Part shown: positions 10,661 through 20,251 of the stretch, one piece after another
How the letters are laid out: each line of letters begins with the position of its first letter
How positions within the stretch are numbered: the stretch's first letter is position 1
Assembly (NCBI GenBank): GCA_004213515.1
Contig: SHAK01000007.1
Span: 21,159-85,158, forward strand
Direction of reading: 5' to 3'
Source: Limisphaerales bacterium
GTDB lineage: Bacteria; Verrucomicrobiota; Verrucomicrobiia; Limisphaerales; UBA1096
Length of the DNA: 64,000 nucleotides
Position numbers and translations under genes: made by a program
The notes under the pieces: generated by a model
What the model saw: only the letters and a program-made list of their open reading frames with translations
Database searches by the model: none
Told to the model about the DNA's origin: nothing

Positions 10661-11182
10661 CTATATTTTGCTCTTTGGCTTAACACGTTTCATTTCAAGG
10701 CTGTATTCTGAAAAATCAGCAACAGAGCCACTAGCATCAACATTAAATATTTGAAGTTCTATATTATTTTTATCAATAAGTCGGAACCCTACACCCATTG
10801 TTTGAGAATTGCCTTCTCCATCTTTACTGGTGAGCTTCAAAAATGGCATTTCGTCTTTAGGTCCCCATGAACCAGTGTTCTTTTTTCCGTCTTTATTATA
10901 ACCCGTTTGTTCGACTTCACCTGACTCCGGATTAACTGCAATCAAACTATATGATTCACTATTGTTACCCTTAAAGTGGGAAGCAATTACATGGCCCTCA
11001 ATAACCCATTTGAAAGACAAAGAAACCTTGCTTCCATCAACATCACCTTCCCATGATTGAATCAACCATTCAGCTTGGGCTTCTGCAATCATATCAGAAA
11101 GGGATGATTGCGCTTGAATTTGAGGAGCTAATACAAAGCCAACAAACAAAGTTAAAATAGGTATTAATTTTTTAATATACAT
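10661..11182 (-). CDS. secreted hypothetical protein, possibly DUF1579-like
   Basis: Signal peptide (LIPILTLFVGFVLAPQIQAQ) then a beta-rich domain (WEGDVDGSKVSLSFKWVIEGHVIASHF). Family assignment uncertain. Confidence 0.6.
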   Translation of the reverse strand: MYIKKLIPILTLFVGFVLAPQIQAQSSLSDMIAEAQAEWLIQSWEGDVDGSKVSLSFKWVIEGHVIASHFKGNNSESYSLIAVNPESGEVEQTGYNKDGKKNTGSWGPKDEMPFLKLTSKDGEGNSQTMGVGFRLIDKNNIELQIFNVDASGSVADFSEYSLEMKRVKPKSKI

Positions 11183-11316
11183 TTTTTATAAGGTTACGAG
11201 GAATTTTATCCTGAAACAAATCCTGTGCTTTCATTGCATTGCAAACAAGGCAAAAAATGGCATGAAATTGTTTCCATATAGTTTTCTTTAAACCTGCTAA
11301 TCAAAAAGCAAGTTGC

Positions 11317-12816
11317 TTAACGGCTTCGGCCATTTGAACGAATTAACTCTAATTTATGGATAAGGCGATCCACCAACTGCGGTTTAAATTTGGCTAAATT
11401 TTTTCTTTCCTCAATATCTAAATTTAAATCAAACAACATGTAGGGTTTTTGAAATGGTTTACCACGAGGCGATTGGCGCCCTCCTGAACCATTGCCAGCA
11501 ATCAGTTTCCATTTTCCACTTCTTAATGCAAACATACCACTGGCACTATGATTGATTACAGGTTCTCTAGGAATTTCCCATTCTTTACCTTTGAAGAGTG
11601 GAAGCCAACTAAAGCTATCTTCTGCCATATTTTCCGAAAGTTTGCTTCCAACGATCTCACTACATGTGGCAAACAAATCAACATGAGCCGTTGTTTTGGT
11701 GCAAATAGAACCCGGCTTTATTACTTCAGGCCAACGAGCAAAAAAAGGCACTCGATGCCCAGCCTCCCAAATATCTGCTTTAGTCCCTCTAAGGACCCCA
11801 TTAGCAGAATGATTCTCTTTATTGTATCGCTGAATTTTGGGATCATTAATATGATCTTCGTTGTCATTTTTATCGTTACGATACATAAAAGATCCGTTGT
11901 CGCTCGTAAAAATTAAGAGTGTGTTTTTTTCTATACCTGCAGTCTTGATAGAATGCATGACTTGGCCAACAGTCCAGTCAACCTGCATTACAAAATCTCC
12001 GTATAAACCAAGTTTTGATTTCCCAATAAAGCGAGGATGAGGCTGAACTGGCTTATGAGGAGCCGTCAAAGGGAAATAAAGAAAAAACGGCTGGTCATTT
12101 ATTGCACCTTCTCGAATAACCCGATTTGCTTCCGATGTAAGATCGTCGAGACAATCATTTATTTTTAATCCAGGCTGACGTGGGCCACTGCGTAAAAAAC
12201 CAGGAAACCCAGCGGATTGCTGCTGAACGACTGGAAGTTCAGTTATATTACCGTCTCTTATATAAATATATGGAGGAAAATCCAGTGAAGCGGGGATAAT
12301 ATATGAAAAATCAAAACCATGCTGATTTGGGCCATTGTTAATTGTTTTTTCATAATTGATTTTTCCCTCGGGAGTTTTTTGAAAATCTAATCCCAAATGC
12401 CATTTCCCGACAATACTCGTATAGTAACCGTTCGAACGCAACATACTTGCTACAGTCTCACGCCCCTTCTCTAATAATGGGGAACTATAACCATTCAAAA
12501 CACCTTTTTTAAGTTTTGATCGCCAAGAGTAGCGCCCTGTAAGTGTTGCATATCTTGTAGGTGTACAAACAGAAGATGGTGAATGCGCATCGATAAAAGT
12601 CATTCCTTGACTAGCCAAGAGATTTAAATTTGGAGTAGGCACCTTTGAACTAGTGTTAATTGACTGTACGTCCCCATAACCCATGTCATCAGCAAGAATA
12701 AAAATAATATTAGGATTAGAAGGCCAAGCTCCTTGGCAAAAGGAAGTTAGTAAAAAAACACTAATCCATTTTGTTTTGATGAATGAATTTAAATATTTAA
12801 ATAATAAATACCTCAT
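11317..12816 (-). CDS. secreted sulfatase
   Basis: NPNIIFILADDMGYGDV, CTPTRYATLTGRYSWR, GKWHLGLDF, FTSDNGS. Confidence 0.94.
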   Translation of the reverse strand: MRYLLFKYLNSFIKTKWISVFLLTSFCQGAWPSNPNIIFILADDMGYGDVQSINTSSKVPTPNLNLLASQGMTFIDAHSPSSVCTPTRYATLTGRYSWRSKLKKGVLNGYSSPLLEKGRETVASMLRSNGYYTSIVGKWHLGLDFQKTPEGKINYEKTINNGPNQHGFDFSYIIPASLDFPPYIYIRDGNITELPVVQQQSAGFPGFLRSGPRQPGLKINDCLDDLTSEANRVIREGAINDQPFFLYFPLTAPHKPVQPHPRFIGKSKLGLYGDFVMQVDWTVGQVMHSIKTAGIEKNTLLIFTSDNGSFMYRNDKNDNEDHINDPKIQRYNKENHSANGVLRGTKADIWEAGHRVPFFARWPEVIKPGSICTKTTAHVDLFATCSEIVGSKLSENMAEDSFSWLPLFKGKEWEIPREPVINHSASGMFALRSGKWKLIAGNGSGGRQSPRGKPFQKPYMLFDLNLDIEERKNLAKFKPQLVDRLIHKLELIRSNGRSR

Positions 12817-12998
12817 AGAAACAAAAACTCTAAGAATTTAATGAGCTTTGGCCAAGCTGACGTATTTGGTAATAATTACCATATTGAAAATATTTTTTGG
12901 GAAATTTTACCCAATGAAGCACAAAAGCATGATGAAATTTGAAGCTAAATCTCATATAACTCATTTATAATCAATAACTTATAATTTATTCATTGTTA

Positions 12999-13014
12999 TG
13001 GCACAAAACTTGCA
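12999..13014 (+). promoter_or_regulatory. candidate sigma-54 (RpoN) -24/-12 promoter
   Basis: TGGCAC-aaaac-TTGCA; GG and GC dinucleotides correctly spaced; ~63 bp before the 13077 ATG. Confidence 0.6.
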
Positions 13015-13076
13015 ATAGGTTTATTTTGAAAAGTGCGATTAATGTCGCAAAATTTTAAAACAAATTCAAAATCCAC

Positions 13077-13640
13077 ATGAAAATTAAATCACTATTGATA
13101 GTAAGCGCTTTAGCTGCTGCTTTTGTAGCACCTGAATACGCAATGGCTAAGCCAAAACCTAAGCCAGAAAAGCCGGATTTATCTAAAAACAAGGAAGACG
13201 CCAAGGAAGGTAAAGAACGACCAGAAATCGATCGGGAAAAAATCAAAGAACGTCTAAAGGCTGCTTTTGATAAGCGTAAAAAGAATCACAAGGATGCCAA
13301 AAGAAAGGGCCAAAAAGTTCTTCAAAAAGGAAGAGCATTCGGAAAATTGGTTCGCGACGATGAAAAGGTAAAAGAACTCAGAGATTCTTTCAACGCGGCT
13401 GCCAAAGAACATCACAGTCAGGTTAAAGATCTCCACAAACAACTCAAGGATGCTTCCGACGAAGATAAAGAAGGGTTGCGAGAGCAAATGAAGAACCTTC
13501 GTAAAGACTGGTTCGAAAATATGAAAGGCAATAGAGAAGAAGTTCGTGAGCGCATTAAGGATATTCGCGAGGAATTCAAAAATAAGCGTGACGAAGTTAT
13601 CGATGCTAATAAAGAAGAAGGCGCCGAAGCTGGCGAATAA
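13077..13640 (+). CDS. secreted, highly charged Lys/Glu-rich helical protein (periplasmic coiled coil, loosely Spy/CpxP-like in composition)
   Basis: Signal peptide MKIKSLLIVSALAAAFVAPEYAMA followed by charged heptad-like helix; own promoter-like element and terminator. Confidence 0.75.
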   Translation: MKIKSLLIVSALAAAFVAPEYAMAKPKPKPEKPDLSKNKEDAKEGKERPEIDREKIKERLKAAFDKRKKNHKDAKRKGQKVLQKGRAFGKLVRDDEKVKELRDSFNAAAKEHHSQVKDLHKQLKDASDEDKEGLREQMKNLRKDWFENMKGNREEVRERIKDIREEFKNKRDEVIDANKEEGAEAGE

Positions 13641-13662
13641 TTTACATTAATTTTTTTCCACT

Positions 13663-13692
13663 AAGGGCAGCGTTATACGCTGCCCTTTTTTT
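13663..13692 (+). terminator. rho-independent terminator
   Basis: AAGGGCAGCGT-TAT-ACGCTGCCCTT followed by TTTTTG: perfect 11-bp stem. Confidence 0.92.
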
Positions 13693-13731
13693 GTTTTAAA
13701 TATTTTCAGAATGGGAAAAAATGCTTCTAAT

Positions 13732-14949
13732 TTAGAGGATTTGATGGCTAAACATACCATCGCGTAACTTAGGTTCGAACCAAGTACTCTTGGGGGGCAT
13801 TATTCCTCCTCCATCTGCAATACTCATCAAGTCTTTAATACTCGTTGGGAATAATGAAAATGCACATGAAAATTCTTCACTATCAACTTGTTTCTCTAAC
13901 TCCATAACACCTCTAATACCACCTACAAAAGCAATTCGCTTACTAACGCGTGGATCTTCAATGCCAAAAATCGGAGCTAAGATGTGATCTTGTAAGATAC
14001 TTACATCAAGCTGCTTAATCGGATCGCTAGAATCAATTATGCTTGATTTCGGTCTCAACGTTTTCCATTGACCATTAATATATAAACAAATTTCATGTTT
14101 GTTTAATGGCTCAGAACGACCGTTCAATTTGATTTCAAATACTTTGCCAAGAGAGTTATGGACTTCTTCTATACTTAAGCCATTTAAGTCTCGAACAACT
14201 CGGTTATAAGGAAGAATCTGCATTTGGTCATGAGGAAAAATAACAGTTAAAAATGATCCGCTGTTTCCCGATCCAGACCGGCTTTGATTTACTCGCGAAG
14301 CGGCAGCACTACGATGATGTCCATCTGCAATATAAAGATTTTGAATACCACTAAATTTTTCCTCAATAAATGTAGTATCCTCACTGGAGGTGACTGTCCA
14401 AGATGTATGCTGCACTCCGTCAGTTGCAGTAAAATCAACGTTCGGATTACCTTCAGTAACACGATTAAAAAGATTATCTAATTCCTTATCAGCCGAATAA
14501 GTTAAAAAAACCGGGCCAGTCTGAGCGTCCAAAGCTTCGAGATGAGAAACTCGATCGTTCTCTTTATCCGGCCTGGTGAATTCATGTTTTCGAATCGTAT
14601 TGTCATCATATTCAGCACAACTGGCTACAGCAACAAGACCAAGCTGAGTATGGCTACCCATTATTTGCCGGTAGAGATAATAGTTTGCTTGCTCATCTCT
14701 TTTGAGAGCTCTTTCAGAAATTAGATGATCTAAATTTTGTCGTGCTTTGGAATATACAAGGGGGTCAGTGATATTGATGCCTAGAGGCAAATCGATTTCA
14801 GGGCGACTAACATGCAAAAAACTCAACGGCCGGCCTTCAGCCATTTGTCTAGCTTCATTTGTAGACATCACATCGTACGGTAGTTCACAAATTTCAGAAG
14901 CCCGAATGGAATCGGGCACGAGAGCAGTAAAAGGCTTAACTGTTGCCAC
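13732..14949 (-). CDS. DUF1015 family protein
   Basis: MATVKPFTALVPD ... LPYDVMSTNEAR ... FLHVSRPEIDLP ... IADGHHRSAAA. Confidence 0.9.
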   Translation of the reverse strand: MATVKPFTALVPDSIRASEICELPYDVMSTNEARQMAEGRPLSFLHVSRPEIDLPLGINITDPLVYSKARQNLDHLISERALKRDEQANYYLYRQIMGSHTQLGLVAVASCAEYDDNTIRKHEFTRPDKENDRVSHLEALDAQTGPVFLTYSADKELDNLFNRVTEGNPNVDFTATDGVQHTSWTVTSSEDTTFIEEKFSGIQNLYIADGHHRSAAASRVNQSRSGSGNSGSFLTVIFPHDQMQILPYNRVVRDLNGLSIEEVHNSLGKVFEIKLNGRSEPLNKHEICLYINGQWKTLRPKSSIIDSSDPIKQLDVSILQDHILAPIFGIEDPRVSKRIAFVGGIRGVMELEKQVDSEEFSCAFSLFPTSIKDLMSIADGGGIMPPKSTWFEPKLRDGMFSHQIL

Positions 14950-15052
14950 TCCAAAAAATTAATACACCAATTAGTGTAGGGCGATTTAAAACTAAGCACA
15001 TATATGTAAATACCGTCTACTGAAGTTAAAAAGCTTACTAAAAATAAGAATA

Positions 15053-15949
15053 CTAATGAACCAGCATCTCGGAAAGAGAGGATTTAAATTTCCTATGGCA
15101 TAATGCAAAAAGTAAGGCTGTAGGAATAAGGGAAAAGGTTGAAGCAGCCATCTGGACTCCTTGAGGAGTGCGTTGGCTTACATCATATAACTTAGCCAAA
15201 GCTAGTGGAAGCGTTTGCTGACTATCAGTGGTCAAAACTAACATTGGAATTAGGTGTTCATGCCACGCAAGAACAAAATGAATCATTGCATAGCTTAAAA
15301 GTGCCGGCCAAATAAGTGATAACAATGTTATAAAAATTCTAAATTCTGACGCCCCACAAATGCGGGCAACCTGAATATATTCCACAGGAATTTTTCGGAA
15401 AATCTGAGTAAAATAAATAACACCCAGACCAGTGATAACTCCTGGAAAAATTACACCAAATATAGAGTCATTGAATCCAAGCGTATTCAGCCATGAAAAA
15501 AGAGGCACAGCAAAAAGTTGCCTTGGAACCAAAATAATCGCTAATACAATAACAAAGAATACATTCTTTCCGAAAAATTTAAGGGTAGCAAAGGCATATC
15601 CAGTCATAGCTGATAGTACTACAGCACCTAGGGCTTGACCAAACGAAGAGACTATTGAATTCATAAACACATCCCTAAAGGGAACCCATTTGCCGAAAAC
15701 AAGATCTTGAATATTCCCAATACTAAATTCATTTGGTAAAAAGGTATCAGCAAGCACTCGCCAGTATTCTGCGTTAAATGGCGACATTGGCCAAATTCGC
15801 AACGGCTGAAAAAACTCATGGTTGGTCTTAAATATTCCCAATACCATCCACAAAAATGGATACAATACCGCCAACAAAAATGGTGCTAAGAGTAACGCTG
15901 AAAAGCTAGACCGAAGGAAACTAGAATGCACAAAATAACTATTTTTCAT
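15053..15949 (-). CDS. carbohydrate ABC transporter permease (MalG/UgpE type)
   Basis: Multi-TM; EYIQVARICGASEFRIFITLLSLIWPAL resembles the EAA loop. Confidence 0.9.
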   Translation of the reverse strand: MKNSYFVHSSFLRSSFSALLLAPFLLAVLYPFLWMVLGIFKTNHEFFQPLRIWPMSPFNAEYWRVLADTFLPNEFSIGNIQDLVFGKWVPFRDVFMNSIVSSFGQALGAVVLSAMTGYAFATLKFFGKNVFFVIVLAIILVPRQLFAVPLFSWLNTLGFNDSIFGVIFPGVITGLGVIYFTQIFRKIPVEYIQVARICGASEFRIFITLLSLIWPALLSYAMIHFVLAWHEHLIPMLVLTTDSQQTLPLALAKLYDVSQRTPQGVQMAASTFSLIPTALLFALCHRKFKSSLSEMLVH

Positions 15950-16842
15950 TAATGTCTCCTTCTTAAAAATATAAAGGCAAAAAGAGCAAATAGCATTATT
16001 GGCAAAAGGCTTATACTTATTGCAGCAGCAGACCCATACTCAAAAAATCGTGTTTTTTGAAATATATAAGAGATTGTCAGTAATCCAGCATCAGCAGTGC
16101 CTCCAGAACCTCCGAGCAGGACAAAAGCACCAGAAAACAATGAAAAACCATCGACTATTAAATAAATAGAAACGAATACTAAAACCGATCTTAACTGAGG
16201 AAATGTGACATACCTAAAATGATTCCATCGACTACTTGTCACTAGCTTTGCCACCTCGTAATAAGTCTTTGGAATACCCTCCATTCCAGCCATAATAAAA
16301 AATGTCATAAACCCTGTCCATCGCCAAACAGTTTGAAGGACTAGTCCAATGAGAATAAAATCAGGATCCTTAAGCCAGTTGATAGAATTTAGGCCAAGAG
16401 GAAGAATGAAGAGTTGATTCAATAATCCTTCTCTTCCATGAAACACCATAAGAAAAAGCGTCGCGAGTACTGCAGGTGGCGTCAATGCAGGTAGCAGCAA
16501 TCCAAAAGTTAATAATGGACGTAACTGCCGAAAGGTCGATTGAAGTAAGTGAGCCAACCATAGTGACAATGGTAAGATTAAAAAAACTGAAGCTATTGTA
16601 TATATAAAACTATTTCGAATAGATTTAAAATAACGTTCGTCATTGGCTAAAGCATAATAATGTTCAAATCCTACAAACTCTACAGCTCCTAGACCATTAG
16701 ATTCTAGGCTCATCTTTACTCCACTGATTAATGGTGTTAACCAGAAGAGAACTAGGAACAAAAGAAACGGAAACAAAAATATAAATGGAGCCCAACCCAC
16801 ACCGCCTGAGGCCTTATGTTCAGGCTGGGTTCTTGTTTCCAT
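15949..16842 (-). CDS. carbohydrate ABC transporter permease (MalF/UgpA type)
   Basis: Multi-TM; TYYEVAKLVTSSRWNHFRYVTFPQLRSVL EAA-loop-like; 1-bp overlap with the partner permease. Confidence 0.9.
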   Translation of the reverse strand: METRTQPEHKASGGVGWAPFIFLFPFLLFLVLFWLTPLISGVKMSLESNGLGAVEFVGFEHYYALANDERYFKSIRNSFIYTIASVFLILPLSLWLAHLLQSTFRQLRPLLTFGLLLPALTPPAVLATLFLMVFHGREGLLNQLFILPLGLNSINWLKDPDFILIGLVLQTVWRWTGFMTFFIMAGMEGIPKTYYEVAKLVTSSRWNHFRYVTFPQLRSVLVFVSIYLIVDGFSLFSGAFVLLGGSGGTADAGLLTISYIFQKTRFFEYGSAAAISISLLPIMLFALFAFIFLRRRH

Positions 16843-16860
16843 CTTTATTTTTTAAAAAAT

Positions 16861-18138
16861 TCAAAAGCCAGGCTCAGCTGCCTCTAGCATATTTTTCATT
16901 TTATCAATCACTTCTGCAGGCTTTAACTCTCCATATATTAGAGAATTAAAAAAAGTCTCCTGAAAAAGAAAAATAGCCTTAGCTCGGTTTGGATGGCCCA
17001 CTACTTCAGGAACTTCATTTGAGAGTTTTACAAGTAACTCCCCAAATCTTTGATTACTAAAAAACTCATTAGGCTGTAATAAACGCTCGTCCTTCCACGC
17101 TGGCATGTATGCTGGAAAACTATTCCCATCAAGAAAGCGTCTAGCATTCGACTCTTTATCAGTAATAACAAATTTGATGAATTCCCAAGCTTCGTCTGGA
17201 TGTTTACTTCCCTTGTTAATCATCAATCCCTGACCAGCAAAAGTGGAGGTGCGACGACTAAGTTTTCCATTTGGCAACTTCCAAGCTGGTAAAGGCATCG
17301 CTCCCCATTTGCCTTTAAGGTCTGGCGTAAACTGCTGAAGCATGTCTAAGCCATACCAGTCAGCTCCTACCACAGTAAGTACTTCTCCAAATTGAACTGC
17401 ACTATTAAAAAAAAGTGGGTCAAAGATAGAAGCACGCTCGGGCACCATTCCAACACCAGACTTTTTAAGGTTTTGCAGCCAAGCGAGAATCTCAATGGCG
17501 GCCTCTCTGTCAGGATAAACAGAACCATCTTTACCAAAAAGATCACTATCACGTTGACGAAGTAGAATACCAAAGTATGTAGGATCAAGGGCAATCATGG
17601 CTTTACTATGATCTTTAACGACCTTTTCACCAATCGAAACGAATTTATCCCAAGTCGTTAGACTAATAGGATCAATATTTAACTCCTTTAGAAGATCTGA
17701 ACGATAATAAAGCACCATAGCACTTAGCGACTGCGGTAACCCATAAGTTTTACCCTTGTAAGCAAAAAGATTCTGACGACTTTTTGCTATGTCTTGATTA
17801 AGTTTAGCCTTTTTAATTCTATCACTCAGATCCAAAAACGGGACATCTCCAGCTAAAAACGCACCAAAAAGAACTTCGTCAAGTTGCACAACATCTGGAG
17901 GATTAATACCTGTCTTAACAGAAACAGCTAATTTTTCTGGCATTTCGCGAAAGCCAAAAGCCTGAACCTTGGCTTCAAAATCCTTATCAACAGTGGCCTT
18001 GTATAGTTTGACCATGTTTTCATAGTATAGTTGGTCCTGAAAGGAACTAATCCAAATATCAAGCGGTTTGGCCTGCAGCGAGCCCATAAAAACAAAACCC
18101 AAGATCATCAATCCTCCAAATGCTTTATTGATTTTCAT
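16861..18138 (-). CDS. extracellular solute-binding protein (UgpB/MalE type)
   Basis: Listed ORF starts at 18192; ATG 18138 gives signal peptide MKINKAFGGLMILGFVFMGSLQA; DEAWEFIKFV-type SBP motif; next to the permeases. Confidence 0.88.
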   Translation of the reverse strand: MKINKAFGGLMILGFVFMGSLQAKPLDIWISSFQDQLYYENMVKLYKATVDKDFEAKVQAFGFREMPEKLAVSVKTGINPPDVVQLDEVLFGAFLAGDVPFLDLSDRIKKAKLNQDIAKSRQNLFAYKGKTYGLPQSLSAMVLYYRSDLLKELNIDPISLTTWDKFVSIGEKVVKDHSKAMIALDPTYFGILLRQRDSDLFGKDGSVYPDREAAIEILAWLQNLKKSGVGMVPERASIFDPLFFNSAVQFGEVLTVVGADWYGLDMLQQFTPDLKGKWGAMPLPAWKLPNGKLSRRTSTFAGQGLMINKGSKHPDEAWEFIKFVITDKESNARRFLDGNSFPAYMPAWKDERLLQPNEFFSNQRFGELLVKLSNEVPEVVGHPNRAKAIFLFQETFFNSLIYGELKPAEVIDKMKNMLEAAEPGF

Positions 18139-18370
18139 AAGATAAAATGCGACGGGAAAAATCTCCCGAAGTAACGATAGAGTCAATGCCATAGAAGACT
18201 CAATATTAGTTTTGCTTCATTTTAAATAAAATCAAAAAATCCATAATCAAAGTTCTCTTTTTACTATTATTTTAAAAATTCACACATAATAATATTTTTA
18301 TTCAAATTGATAAAACGTACATCCCAAAAGTGAAGATTAAATTCATTTAACAAAAAATAGATTAAGATTT

Positions 18371-20131
18371 ATGATCGTAAAATTTAAAATTATTATAATT
18401 TGGCTGGCTTTAGTCATCTTGGAGTACTGTAGCTATGCAAATGAATTAAAACTGGATGATTTATTCCCTGAAAACCGTTTGATTGAGGTCGATATTACAA
18501 TATCGGATGAAAACTGGGATAAAATTCGATTCCAAAAACGAACACGTGAAAACGCTTTACCTCCAAGCCGAAAGTTTGAACCACCACCATCACCATACTC
18601 TTATGCTAAAGCTGATGTAACAATCGAAGGCATAACCTATAAAAATATTGGAATTAGGAAAAAAGGATTCTTAGGCTCACAAGACACCGAACGCCCCTCT
18701 CTGAAAGTGAAGCTCGATTATTCAGAAAAAAATCAAAATATTGGTGGGTTAAAAAACCTGACTTTCAATAATAACCGTCAGGATAGAAGTCTCATGAGTC
18801 AATTTATAGGCTACAAAATTTGGGACGAAGCCGGATCCCCGGGCTCGCGTTGCGCATATGCGAAAATCACAATCAATGGACGCAACCTTGGAGTATACTC
18901 TCATGTTGAAACTGTTCGAGAGCCACTATTGAAACGTGAATTCGGCAACGACAAAGGTACCCTATTCGAGGGTACAGTAGTCGATTTTTACCCAGAATGG
19001 GAAGGTAGTTTTGAACGAAAAACTGGTGACAATAAAAAAGGGCGTGAGCATATAGTTAAAGTAACTAATGCGTTGCAAGGAGGAAGTGGTAAATCCTTTT
19101 TTGGAGCCTTCGCCTCAGGACGCGCATGGATACCAACTAGCGAAAAACACGATAAAGATTGGTTCAAAATGGAGTTTGATGACCTCTCTTGGAAAATAGG
19201 TAACAATGGTGCTGGATATGAAGCTGGCAAAGGTTTTGAAAAACTAATATCTCCAAACTTTAATTTCATTGACCAGATGCACCATAAGGCCACTTCACTT
19301 TATCTTAGGTTCCCTTTTGAAATAAAAAATCTGGATGAAATTAAAAAGACAAAAAATTTATTACTTAGAATGAAGTGTGACGATGGGTTTGTTGCATACA
19401 TCAACGGAAATGAGGTTGTTAGGTATAATTCTCCTCCAAACCCACAATGGAACTCTATGGCTACAGGAAGCGGAGACGATGGAGCGAACGCAACATTCGC
19501 AGCCTTCAACATAAATAAATATCGCGATAAATTTCGAGTTGGTAAAAATTTACTAGCTATTCACGGAATGAATATCAGCTCTAGCAGTACGGATTTTCTA
19601 CAGGTTGCAGAACTTCAAACAAACGAAAATGACTATCAAACTGCCATATGGAAATTAATTGATGAAGAAGCATTTTACAAATTCTGGGCATTAGAAGGAC
19701 TTCTAAGCTTTTGGGATGGCTACTCTGGAAATCGTAATAACTACTTCATCTATCTTAATCCCGAAACAAACAAATTTCACTTTATGCCATGGGGTGCAGA
19801 CTGCCTTTTCGAAAAATTTAGTCGACTACGTGTAGACCGACGTTCACCACGATCAGTTCGATTACAAGGACTTGTAGCCCAAAAGCTATATCAAATCCCC
19901 TCTGTACGAAAAAAATACGCCTCAACAATGAGAGGACTTATGGATAAATACTGGAACGAAGAAAAACTATTGGCTGAAACACAACGAATTGAAGCTATGC
20001 TGTCTCCTCATATCAGCGACTACCAGTGGAGATCCGTTCGATTCGATTCGATTCGAGAATTTATTCAAAATCGGAGAGTAGATGTAGAAATTGAAATTAA
20101 CGGCAAAGATATGCCACTTTGGCCAAGATAA
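18371..20131 (+). CDS. CotH kinase family protein with an internal beta-rich insertion
   Basis: NIGIRKKGFLGS..RPSLKVKLD, GGLKNLTFNNN.QDRSLMSQFIGYKIW, LGVYSHVETV, KFWALEGLLSFWDGYSGNRNNYFIYLNPETNKFHFMPWGAD. Confidence 0.87.
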   Translation: MIVKFKIIIIWLALVILEYCSYANELKLDDLFPENRLIEVDITISDENWDKIRFQKRTRENALPPSRKFEPPPSPYSYAKADVTIEGITYKNIGIRKKGFLGSQDTERPSLKVKLDYSEKNQNIGGLKNLTFNNNRQDRSLMSQFIGYKIWDEAGSPGSRCAYAKITINGRNLGVYSHVETVREPLLKREFGNDKGTLFEGTVVDFYPEWEGSFERKTGDNKKGREHIVKVTNALQGGSGKSFFGAFASGRAWIPTSEKHDKDWFKMEFDDLSWKIGNNGAGYEAGKGFEKLISPNFNFIDQMHHKATSLYLRFPFEIKNLDEIKKTKNLLLRMKCDDGFVAYINGNEVVRYNSPPNPQWNSMATGSGDDGANATFAAFNINKYRDKFRVGKNLLAIHGMNISSSSTDFLQVAELQTNENDYQTAIWKLIDEEAFYKFWALEGLLSFWDGYSGNRNNYFIYLNPETNKFHFMPWGADCLFEKFSRLRVDRRSPRSVRLQGLVAQKLYQIPSVRKKYASTMRGLMDKYWNEEKLLAETQRIEAMLSPHISDYQWRSVRFDSIREFIQNRRVDVEIEINGKDMPLWPR

Positions 20132-20134
20132 AGT

Positions 20135-20251
20135 CTATTCTAATTTGTATTCGATTGAATGTCCCATCCAATGGATGCCCCATAAAAATACAAGTGCCAG
20201 TAAAAATATCAGCACAGCAGAGATTAGAAATCTTTTTAGCCTTTGATCCAT
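20135..20251 (-). CDS. small single-transmembrane protein, 38 aa (not in supplied ORF track)
   Basis: Translation MDQRLKRFLISAVLIFLLALVFLWGIHWMGHSIEYKLE*; ATG overlaps the ATPase stop as TAATG; one hydrophobic helix after a basic N-terminus. Confidence 0.6.
   Translation of the reverse strand: MDQRLKRFLISAVLIFLLALVFLWGIHWMGHSIEYKLE

Noticed and set aside
20036-20056. Short ATTCG tandem repeat (ttcgattcgattcgattcg)
   Set aside because: Only about four 5-bp units in coding sequence (VRFDSIREF), not a 3n unit that expands in frame; no evident function.
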